From positions 273,074,662 to 273,138,661 of the forward strand of contig NC_090322.1 in NCBI RefSeq assembly GCF_040869045.1: DNA of 64,000 nucleotides, read 5' to 3'. The notes beneath the pieces were generated by a model. That model made no database searches. It was not told the DNA's origin and was given only the letters and a program-made list of their open reading frames with translations. Below, in pieces: positions 27,301-39,300 of this stretch. The position numbers and the translations under genes were made by a program. Within the stretch, counting starts at the first letter, position 1, and every line of letters starts with the position of its first letter. The stretch comes from Eurosta solidaginis. Its lineage: Eukaryota > Arthropoda > Insecta > Diptera > Tephritidae.

Positions 27301-30300
27301 TATGTACCACCGATCTCTATGATTTTTTCAGACAACAATATATGCTATATACGTAAGCATTTGGTAAAATTTGAAGCTTCTAGCTGTTAAAATGGGGCAG
27401 AAATTGTGCAAAGTTTCTTATCTGAACAATATATACAACCGATCTCTATGATTTTTTCAGACAACAATATATGCTATATACGTAAGCAATCGGTGAAATT
27501 TGAAGCTTATAGCTGTTAAAATGGGGTAGAAATTGCGAAAAGTTTCATATCTGAACAATCGGTTGTATGAGATATATACTATATATACAACCGATCTCTA
27601 TGATTTTTTCAGACAACAATATATGCTATATACGTAAGCAATCGGTGAAATTTGAAGCTTATAGCTGTTAAAATGGGGTAGAAATTGCGAAAAGTTTCTT
27701 ATCTGAACAATCGTTTGTATGAGATATATACTATATATACAACCGATCTCTATGATTTTTTCAGACAACAATATATGCTATATACGTAAGTATTCGGTGA
27801 AATTTGAAGCTTCTAGCTGTTAAAATGGGGCTAAAATTTGCGAAAAAATATATATATATACTATATATATATACTATATATACTATATATATATACTATA
27901 TATACCACCATATATATACTATATATACCACCGATCTTTATGATTTTTTCAGACAACAATATATGCTATATACGTAAGCATTCGTTGAAATTTGAAGCCT
28001 CTAGCTCTTAAAATAGGGCAGTAATTACGAAAAGTTCCTTATCTGAACAATCGGTTGTGGGGGATATATACTATATATACGACCGATCTCATCAATTTTT
28101 TCAGGCAACAATATGTGCAATATACGAAAGTATATGGTGAAGTTTGAAGCTTCAATCTGTTAAATTGGGTAAGATGTTACAAAAATCCTCTTTTTCTGAA
28201 AAATCGGTCACCAAATTTTATCAAGGTATCTCAAAAATTGAGGGACTAGTTTGCATACAAACAGACAGACGGACAGACGGACATAGCTAAATCAACTCAG
28301 CTCTTCAACCTGATTATTTCGGTATACTTAATGGTGGGTCTATCTATTTTCCTTTAAGGACTTACAATTTTCGGTTTCGTGACGAAATTAATATACCATT
28401 TCATTTTCATGAAAGGTATAAAAATTTGTTTGGTAGCGTATTAGCAGTCGACCCCTCAACTAGACTATTACAATAACTAGAAGAAATAGTTATAACGGGA
28501 AACATCTTTTATTTGTATTTTCTTCTGTTTGGCAAAAAGCTTTAGTTTATATATGTATTTGTTTAATTGCAGATTGTGAGCGTCGTTAATAGTCGTCATG
28601 AAACATTAAAAGATGCCGATTATACAGGTGCCTTGACCTATCAATCCATGGCACGTCTGCCCGCACCTTATCGAGATGCAATTGTAGAATTTCGACAGAG
28701 TGTATTTGAGACCTCCTCAGGTTCCGATAGTGAGGGTGATCATCCAGAACATGATGCAGCTTCGAATGGTTCAGGTGACACTGAGGGGCCTGAAGAGGAG
28801 GAGCAATCAACTTCAAGTGACGAAACATCACGCGCAGAAAATCGTTGGCCCTACACTCACCTCGAAGCACCGATTATACCAGTACGCGCCGATATAGATA
28901 ACGATCGACAACATGCACGAGATTTCGCTAAGTCATTACGAAAAGATTTAGTACCTAAATTATTGCGCTTACGTTCCTGCATTGAAGTGGACGAGGCAAT
29001 GCAAGAGTTTGCCTCTGTCATATGCCAAGAAAATACAATGAATTTTTCCGATTTCGATTATCATTTGACAGCCATTAATGCCGATGGTATTTACCTAGCA
29101 ATTTATTCGTCATTACTCTTAAGTCTACAATTAACAAAGGCTGGCTATTATGACGTGCCACAGAAAGAGATTTTAATACCGATGTCGGAGCAACAGTTTG
29201 TAACATCCGTACAGAACACTGGCGTCTTAGTGTATCTTTCATCGCCATGGCTTTGTGAATTATATCAGTCTGTATTGGTTTCAAATGCATTAGAAGAAAT
29301 GAGCAAAGAGGAATTTGAAGGTACCAACGCACGCAGCGCTCTAGTTGATATGCTTTGTGATGCTGGCGGTTTGGGTACAACACAAATGCTTTCCGAATGG
29401 CAGCGCTTACAAATGGCTAATACAAAGCATACCGACGAGCAGGATAATAAACGTCGCGAAGCCGCCAAAAAACTTTGTCGTCGCCTATTAACTTGCTGTT
29501 GGGATTCAATGGTAATTGTGTTGAGCTCAGGACTAGGGGATTTACCCTGCAGTAGCTCAAATAAATTGATGGCCTTGTCTAAGCGGACTCTACGCGTCAA
29601 AGCGAAAACCAATAAGACAAATGGAGAGGCATTGTATGCAATGTGCCTGGATGGTTTACATTCGGTAAAGCTTTAAATGATCAAAAATTATTTTGGGTCA
29701 TCACAGCTGTGCGAGTTATGTTTGTAACTTCTGTTATCATTCGATTATTCGTAAGGTAACAACACAGAAAGTTAACAGATTGTTAAGTGTTTAAAAGTTA
29801 ACAGAAGGAAAAATTAGCGCCCTTGATAACACGCACTGTGATAACCCCAATTTACTTCACTTTGAGTTATAATACGAAATTTTGCTTTCTCGTTTTTTTT
29901 CTTCAGGCGGCCACTTTAAGCAACAGTTTAAATTTGCAACATTTAGCAGGAAAAATATTAAGTCTTTTAGCATCAAATGTATGCCAAACGAATGGGCCGA
30001 GAGTCTCTGCCAGTCAAGCAATGTCTATGGATGTGGTATTAAATGGCGGCTTGAATTTGGGTTCCTCTAGTTCAGATTGTTGGCAATCTGTATTCGCGGT
30101 GTGTCGTCATGTCAGTCAACTGGAGCATGAAATTTTTAGTTTACAAAATACAACAGTGGGCACATCACCAAATACGGGACGACGTGATATGGAAACCGGC
30201 GAAAAACTCAACAATATAACACAAAATGACAAACTTAATTTAGCATCACTTCCCATAGATGACGATGAAACTTGGTAAGTAAATTCAACTAAATCTTGAA

Positions 30301-33300
30301 TAATATGTACATATGTATGTATATGTCCATGGTATGTGGCGGTCGTAGTGGTGTGATGGCAGCGTACTCCGCCTACCACACCGAATATCCTGGGTTCACG
30401 CCCCGGGCCAAAGCAACATCAAAATTTTAGAAACAATTTTTTCAATTAGAAGAAAACTTTTCTAAGCGGGGTCGCCCCTCGGCAGTGTTTGGCAAGCACT
30501 CCGAGTGTATTTCTGCCATGAAAATCTGTCAGTCACAACTCATCGCCTTTGCAGATGCCGTTTGGAGTCGGCATAAATCAAGCCAATTTGTAGGAATAAT
30601 TAAAAAAGGAGGTTATCGCGCCTTACATTTATTTCTTTTTTTATGTATATATATATGTCTGACTTTTTTTTTTGCAGCGTGGATGTCTACAGTTTCTTAC
30701 AAGCACCATTACAGAGTCCCAATACAAATATCACATCAATACTTAAAGTTTACTCCGGCACTAACGAAACCGTGCTACTAAGTCAAAGCGACACTTCAAA
30801 AGTCCTATGCGCTTTATCACATCAAGCGGAAAATCTTTTTTCAAATGCCGCTGACCGTTTAAGTTTGCCATCATTGTGTCAGTTTTTGAAAAATTTGTGT
30901 AAGGCATCTCGTGAACAGCTCTATAAAAATAATGTTGCACGTAAAGGCAGCCGTATATGGTGGCCGAGCAAAGGTTGGAAGAAAATTGACACACTTCCAA
31001 TGTCTTTGTTGCTACATCGCATTGGCGATGTTACGTTAAAGGTTTTCAAAAGTTCCAGACCATTATTGCACATACTGAAGGTATGGGCTATAACTGGACC
31101 TCATCTAATGGATGTAAGTACCAGTAATTGTAGAGAAATAAATACCTTAATTTCCTGTTTTTTATTTTTGAAATATTTCAGGCATCTTGCCATCGGGATC
31201 GTGCTATATCCAAGCGTTCCATCGAGTATATACATGATATAATTACAGCACTGCTGGTGGAACAGTCTGAGTTGCCACATTTTCACTTCAATGAAGCTCT
31301 GCTGAAACCTTTCGAAAATCTTCTGAGTATGGATACTTGTGATATTGATGTGCAGGTGAGTTTTAATTCCCTAAATTCTATATATGTATGTATGTATATG
31401 AAAACCTTTGTAAATCCATATATGTAAGTACTTATACACTCACCCTATCTCGGCTGCAGTTTCGAAAATGCCGTATCTCAGAAAGCGTTTGAATAAGGCC
31501 CTATTTCTGAATTTGTTTCAAAAATGCCCTTTCTCCCAATTTTTTCATAAAGATCACAGCTAATGTTAAAATGAATTGATTTTGTGCTCAGCGTTTTTGA
31601 AACAAAGTCTGGGCGTTCTTCAAACGTTTTCTGAGATAGGCCTTTTTTGAAATAATGTACATAGATGAGTGAGGGGACCAGTGTTGCCATTTTAGCTTTT
31701 TTCCAGCTAGATTAAGCATTTTTTTCTCCGTTTAGCTTGAAAAGTTGCGATTTAGTTTTAAGCTTTTTTTTAGAAATTTTTTAGCCATTTTTAGCTTTTT
31801 TCAAAATTTTAGAAAATCTAGATAAACAGTTTTATGTAGATTCAATTTTAAGAACATTGAATGAATTTAGGCTAGATTTAAAAAATTTGAGGGGCTAAGG
31901 AAGAGATAATGTTGGCATTATGCAAATATCGACTTAATATCATTTTCGTTCCGTTCGATTTTATAACTGCTTCATCTGCATCGAAACCGCTTCCGAGCAA
32001 AATTTTATTTTTCATTTTAGAAACATTTAACTGGGTTTCTAAGTCCACATGTAGACAAAAGAGCTATGTAATGATACATACGAGTATATGCTGTGTAAAA
32101 CGATGGACTCTACCCGTTGCAAATCGCACACGAATGGGATAACTTCTTGTTTTTCTGTACTCATGTCAACAGGCATAATATTTATTTGAAAGATACCGTT
32201 GTGTGTAAGGCTTATAGCTCATATAAATTAAAAGCATGTGATGCCAGAAGGCACTGTCCAATCAGAATACCCGTCATGAGTCTACACCTTTCATGGCGAC
32301 CGTGGGCCGAAGGCCTGCAAATGCGGCAAGTGGCCATTATTCAAGCCTCCCAACAGGCATTGGTGCACTAATTAAAGTGGATAAAACCCAAAAAAATGAA
32401 ATATTAACAAAAATTAAAAAAAAAATACATATACACAAGAAAAATGCAAAAAATATAAGTTTAAAAATATCTACAAAAAAATACATAAAACATTTGAACA
32501 TTTCTACAAAAAAAGTTACAAAAGTTCAAAAATCAAAAATCTACAAAAAAAATACAAAATTTATAAAAACCCTACAAAAAAAATTTAAAAACCATTTAAA
32601 AATCTACAAAAAATACAAAAACTTAAAAAACCATTTACAAAAAAAATATAAAATTTAAAACCATTACAAAAAAATATAAAGCTGGGAAAAATCTACAAAA
32701 ACAATTTAAAATCATTAAAAACCAACAAAAATATATAAAAATTGACAAAAATCTACAAAAATTTGGAAATTTGGATATATTCAAAAATATTAAAATTACA
32801 AATTTAAAAAAAAATGTATAAATAGACATATACATAAATTAGTGGATAATGGTACATGGCTGTAGCATTGGTTTTGGCAGTGGCTAGTGAGAAAATTTTT
32901 GTGGAAAGACATTTTAAGAAAATATATACGTTTAAAAGAAAACTTTATAAAAATAACAGAGATAAAAAGAAAATTCGGAATTAATAATACAACGAAATAA
33001 TTAGATGCATAAATAATATAATTCAAAAAAGAGAAAAACTGAAATATACGTTTTGGCATAAACTGTACAAAAATCAATAGTGAAAATCGGCACTAGCCAC
33101 GCCACTTTAATAACGGCACTAGCCACACCACATTAATAACGGCACACCACCGTAACATCATGAAATAGCGGAATGCACAGCAACAAAAGTGACGCCATCC
33201 AGCAGCAGCAGAGCAGCAAGCGCAGCGGCAGACCAGCAGCAGCAAAACAGCAAGCGGTAGGAGGTATACGAAACATTTTTTTCATTACATATGTACATTT

Positions 33301-36300
33301 TATGGCGGCCACCGTGGTGTGATGGTAGCGTGCTCCGCCTATCACACCGTATGCCCTGGGTTCAACTCCCGGGCAAAGCAACATCAAAATTTTAGAAATA
33401 AGATTTTTCAATTAGAAGAAAATTTTTCTAAGCGGGGTCGCCCCTCGGCAGTGTCTGGCAAGCGCTCCGATTGTATTTCTGCCATGAAAAGCTCTCAGTG
33501 AAAACTCATCTGCCTTGCAGATGCCGTTCGGAGTCGGCATAAAACATGTAGGTCCCGTCCGGCCAATTTGTAGGGAAAAATCAAGAGGAGCACGACGCAA
33601 ATTGGAAGAGAAGCTCGGCCTTAGATCTCTTCGGAGGTTATCGCGCCTTACATTTATTTTATTTTTTATGTACATTTTATAGGTTACACTTTTCAATTTT
33701 CATCATTATATAAACTAAATTACAAATTTTGATTGAAGAAATAAACATAAACTAAGGTACTATATTATATATACATATATCTAAAAAAAAAGAAAAAAAA
33801 AACGCATTTTTATATTATATCAATTTTTCCAACTTTCTAAAAATTTTTTCAAAAAATACTTACCATACTAATTACATAATTTGTTTCATTACATTCAAAG
33901 TAAATTAAACTAAATTATTACAAAAAAAAAAAAAACAACAATAATTTTTCACATACATATAGGTATATGCGTAAACTTACAGGTAGGCACTGTGGGACAA
34001 GGTCGGACAAAAACGGAAAATTTTAAAGCTTCATTTGGTCTTTTCAAAATTTGCCATAATTAATAATTAACCATAAAAATTGTTGGTTTTAGTCCCACTC
34101 TGCCCTACAGTGGGCTCCATCAAAAAAAGAAAAAAATTTTTTGCTTTTCTTAAGTGCGTCCGTGAAAAAATATGACATAAATTTTTTTTTTTAAATCCCG
34201 GTGCGTCCGAGGACATCTATATTACAATTTTGGAAAGATGCGGTGCGCCCGTTTTTGCCATACATTGCAAATTCAAACATTTTTTTTCACATTCTGTACA
34301 ATTAAAAATTTGTACATTTCAATAAATATATTCGTAAACAATATTCAACATCTTTTAAATTCTTTCAGTTTTACTCTCTCAAATCCCACTTGTCTTTCAA
34401 TTCTGCATAACTTTTCTAATCAAGCACAATCCATTTTCGAATAATTTTCTCGTTCAAATTTAATTTCCTTTAAATTCAATTTCTATTCAATCTTCATAAA
34501 CAAATTCCATATATCTTGCTACAATAAAATCTTAATATTTCGTCTGTTCGTTTAAATACGTATGGACCTAATACTGTTTTCACACATAAACTTAATGATC
34601 TCATTTCACCTGCTAATGAAATCGTAAATTTTTTGCTTTCACACAGAAGTAACTGCTCGATTAGTATGAAGGATGAGACAGACAATCATGGCGGAACGAT
34701 ACAAGGTGGGAGCATGGTGACATACCTACAAACAAAAAAAATTCCATGTACTTGTAAATTCGATGGACAAATGTCAAAATCGTACTGCGCCGGCAGTTGA
34801 TGTATCAAATCAAATAAAAAAGGTTATAATCAGCTGTTCGATGCGGCCACCTTGTATCGTTCCGCCATGCAGACAATGACATTTGCTTTGAAAACTAAGA
34901 AGCGGAAACGGAAGCGGAACGTGCCAACAGAGTTGCATTGTGCTTTTGACTTCATTAGGCATTCGATTAGCTACTAATGAAATAATAATAGATTCGAATT
35001 TTGTAGGGAAGATTGAGCTCAATAAGCGTCTTAATGTAGAAAATTGCCTTTATTATTCAATAAGCCGTCTGTGTGAAATTAGTATAAGAAACGGGAAGGT
35101 AGTTTCTAAAAATTCACATCCAGGTTCAAGTTCCAAAATTCAGAGCAAGATTTAGATTCCAAAAACTCAGAGCAAGATATAGATTCCAATAATTCAGATT
35201 CTGATTCATCTTCAAGTGCATCGTCAACTGATACCTTAACAAGTAAACATAATAACAAATTATCCCTGAGTGCAGGTTTTTAGGTTTTGCTGATCAACCT
35301 GTAATTCCAAATTCTAGTACTTCTATTCTAACTCCGATTCTTAACGTTACAACTATGGCCGAAATCGAGGAGAAAAAATCGTTTATTAATACTTGTGCCT
35401 CGATTATGCGAGAAAAGTACAGTAGAGACCTGTTAGCACTTGGCTTATTTATAAATAGAGTTGAATTATTGGAAGTATTCTCTAACGAAAATTTAACTCC
35501 TACTTTTATTGCATTTTTAAAATCCAAGCTCGAAGGCAAAGCACGCAAAGCCCTACCAGCGCATATAGAATCAGTCAGCCAAATTAAAGAAGCGCTATGT
35601 AGTAAAATTAGGCCATACAACTCGAAAGTTGTCGCGGGAAAAATTGCAGCCTTAAGAGTAACCAATAACAATTTTTCAGAATTTTCAAAGCAGGTAGACG
35701 AACTTTCTGACTCCTTAGAGCGATGTCTAATCATTGAAGGTATGACACAGGCAAAAGCCCATGAGATGGCGGTTGAACAAACCATTAGCGTTTGTAAATT
35801 AAATAATAGGTCAAATAATGCGTCAACAACCTTCAAAGATTCAAAGGACGTTGTAGCGAAAATGATTTTAGAGCGAGAACAGGAAGTTAAAGAGCGGCAA
35901 GTGTTAGCGTTTCGGTCACGTCCGATAAGATATCATAATTTCCGTGGAAATTTCAGAGCTAACAGTAATTTTAGATACAACAACAATATTAATTTTCGAT
36001 TTAACAACGCAAATAGGCAACATAATAATACAAATTTCCGAAATAACAATTATAATAGAGGCAATAATCGCAATTACAATAGAGGCAACAACAATTCCAA
36101 CAATAACAATAATAATCGGTCCGGAAATAACAGGAATTCCAATAATCAGGGTTCAAATTCTAGAAACTCAGCCAATGTTCATTCTTTAAATGCCAAAGCC
36201 CCTCAGGCGCGAACACTGAGGGAGCAGGAGCAATTCGATTAAATATTTCTCAGTCAATATATTGTTTAAATTTGAATTTTTCCGATTTCGTCGAAGTCGC

Positions 36301-39300
36301 TTGTAGCGATTCTCATAAAATATGTTCTTTTCTAGTAGATTCTCATGCAGACATTTCACTAATAAAAATTTTCAGTTTGGCAAACGAGGTAGAAGTAGAC
36401 GATCATAACGTAATAAATATAACAGGCGTAACAACAGACACGGTAACAACACTAGGAACAGTTAATACAAGTATAATGGCATTAAATACATTTTTTCCTC
36501 TGACTCTTCACGTTGTCAATGACAACTTTAATATTCCTTCGGACGGTATAATAGGGAAAGACTTTCTAAAAACGAACAAAAGCATAATCAATTATGCTAA
36601 TGACAAACTTACATTCGGACAAGGGACAGAAAAGGTAAATATTTCAATTTGGCATAGCACCTCAACAAATACTCTTGCAATTCCACCAAGATGCGAAGTT
36701 TTTCGTGTTTTTAGTTTGAAAAATTCGACAAGTCCAGTTTTTGTTGATTCTCAAGAACTTTCTAACGGTGTTTTCACAGCAAAATGTATCGTTGATACAA
36801 ATAATAAAAGTTATCAACACCACCGACGAGGTCAAGTACGTAAAAGATTTCAATATTCAAACTGAAGACATAAAACACTTCAATGTCTATCGTATAAATG
36901 AAACATCTATCGATTCAAAACGCATAGAAGATCTTGCATCAATTTTAGCAAAACAAATGCCTTCTTATGCTAAAAAGAAATTACTTGATTTATGTTTGAA
37001 ATATTCTGATATTTTTGCATTAAAAACCGACTTAATGACGCTTAATAATTTCTACGAACAAAAACCTAGATTAACTGACAAAACTCCTGTCTATATTAAA
37101 AATTACCGTTTGCCATACACACAACGCGAAGAAATAAATAAACAAGTCGAAAACCTATTACAGAATGATTTAATCGAACCTAGTTTTTCAAATTATAACA
37201 GTCCTTTAATTTTGGTACCGAAAAAAGATCCAACAGGCAAAAAATCGTATCACATGTGCGTAGATTTCAGAGCAGTCAATAAAAAGTTTATAGCCGACAA
37301 ATTTCCACTAGCACGCGTTGATGACATACTCGAAAATCTTGGCAGAGCCAAATACTTTTCAACTTTAGATCTTTTTTCTGGTTTCCACCAAATACCTCTT
37401 CACCCTAAATCTAGAGACGTAACTTCTTTCAGTACAGATCGAGGAGCTTTTCGTTGGAAAGTTTTACCTTTCGGGTTGAATATAGCACCAAACCCTTTTT
37501 CTCGTATGATGTCAATAGCATTTTCAGGCATTTCGCCAAATCAGGCTTTTATGTATATTGACGACGTTATTGTCATTGGTTGTAGTGAGACACACCACCT
37601 TAAAAATTTAGAAAAAGTTTTCGAAACCTGTAGAAAGTTTAATTTAAAGCTGAATCCAAACAAGTGCAATTTCCTTCGTTCCGAAGTAACTTTTCTAGGC
37701 CATTAATGCACGTCAAAAGGTTTGCTGCCAGATGATTCGAAAATAGACGCTATTAAAAGGTATACTAAGCCAAAAGACAAAGATGCGGTTAGGCGATATG
37801 TCGCGTTTGCAAATTACTACAAGCGATTTATAGCGAATTTTGCGTCACTGGCAACGCCTTTAAATCGTTTAAATAGGAAAAAGTTGAATTTGCTTGGGAC
37901 GAAGCGTGCGAAAACGCTTTCGAAAAGCTAAAACTTGCATTAATGTCTCCTCAACTACTACAATACCCTGACTTTACAAAAGCATTTATAATTACAGTAG
38001 ATGCTTCTAAGAACGGGTGTGGTGCTATACTGAGCCAAAAGCATGGTGATAATGATTTACCAATTTGTTTCGCGTCAAAATCTTTTGATAAAGCAGAACA
38101 GAAAAAAGCAATTATCGAATTAGAACTCCTAGCAATACATTTCGCTATAAAGCATTTTCGTCCATATGTTTACGGTACAAATTTCACAGTAAAATCCGAT
38201 CATAGACCACTAGTTTATCTTTTTAATATGAAAGACCATTCGTCTAAACTTTCTAGAATTCGATTAGAACTGTCAGAATATAAATTTACGATTGAATATA
38301 TAAAACGAAAATCTAACGTTGTGGCTGATGCTCTTTCACGCGTTAGTATAGACGAAATAAAAGAATCTACAAAGCATGTTTTAGCAGTCCAAACGCGATC
38401 ACAAACCAAACAAAAGGAATTACAAAATAAAGACGATAATTTTACTGATACTTCTTGCGAAACGCCTAAAGTACAAGTTTATGACAAATTTTCATACGAT
38501 TTTTCAAAAAAGATACCGCAAATAAAGTCGACTATACAATTTAATAAAAATAATGAGATCTCCAATATACAAATTTATGCGAATTTAAAACATAAAAAAC
38601 TAAATTTACTTAATTTTGTGAATGCTAACGGAAAAACAAATTTAGATGAGTTATTTTCGAGGCTTGAAAAAGCAGCCGGCAGTGACAATATTAAGCAGTT
38701 AGAATGGCCAAAAAATGATATATTTTTCAAAGAATTTTCAATTACAAATTTTAAAATCAGCGGTAATAAAATTTTAAAATCATTACAAATAATACTAACA
38801 GACCCTGTAGAAACTGTAACAGAAACAGAGCAAAAACAAAAACTGATGACAATTTATCATGAAGACCCTTTGTTAGGCGGTCATTGCGGTACAAAACGAT
38901 TATATTCCAAATTAAGAACAAACTACTATTGGAAAAATATGACTCGTAACATAGCTAAGTTTGTCAAAAATTGGAATAAATGCCTTTTGAATAAAGTAAA
39001 ACCAAAAACAAAGGAAAATCTTGTGTTCACTCCAACACGCTGCAAACCCTTTGCATAGTAATTGTCGATACAATAGGTCCACTTCCGGAATCCAAATATG
39101 GTAACAAGTTCGCTGTTACTATGATTTGTAACTTTTCTAAATACCTGGTAACAGTAGCTGTACCAGATAAATCAGCAAAAACTATTGCTTGTGCTATTTT
39201 TGAAACCTTTATATTAACATATGGTACAACGAAAGCTATTAGATCCGATTTAGGAACGGAATATAAAAACGAATTATTCTCTGAATTGACAAAACTTTTA

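Larger units (their letters stand above)
25621..28465. mobile_element. TIR element (GTCTAGTTGAGGGGTCGACT) with a HINE nested inside
   Basis: The first ~36 bases of the left end are repeated in reverse complement at the right end with one difference ('cggtacca' against 'cgctacca'). TA flanks both ends (25619-25620, 28466-28467). The interior is AT-rich non-coding DNA plus a HINE (26928-28425) that sits almost against the right TIR. Near the left end, 25648-25845 is a second hairpin ('taccaaaaaaatcgag' against 'ctcgatatttttggta'). No transposase was seen. Confidence 0.82.

Noticed and set aside
28586..29612. Several minus-strand open frames
   Set aside because: Shadows of the ARFGEF3-like exon 28573-29664.
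30336..30420. Functional tRNA gene from A and B boxes
   Set aside because: The same sequence recurs with a long shared non-tRNA body at 33303 and 60196; it is the head of a SINE.
35294..35836. Minus-strand 180-codon open frame
   Set aside because: Antisense shadow of the gag ORF, with no recognisable domain.
35944..36189. Isoleucine/threonine-rich open frame
   Set aside because: It is a frame-shifted shadow of the Asn/Arg-rich gag tail.
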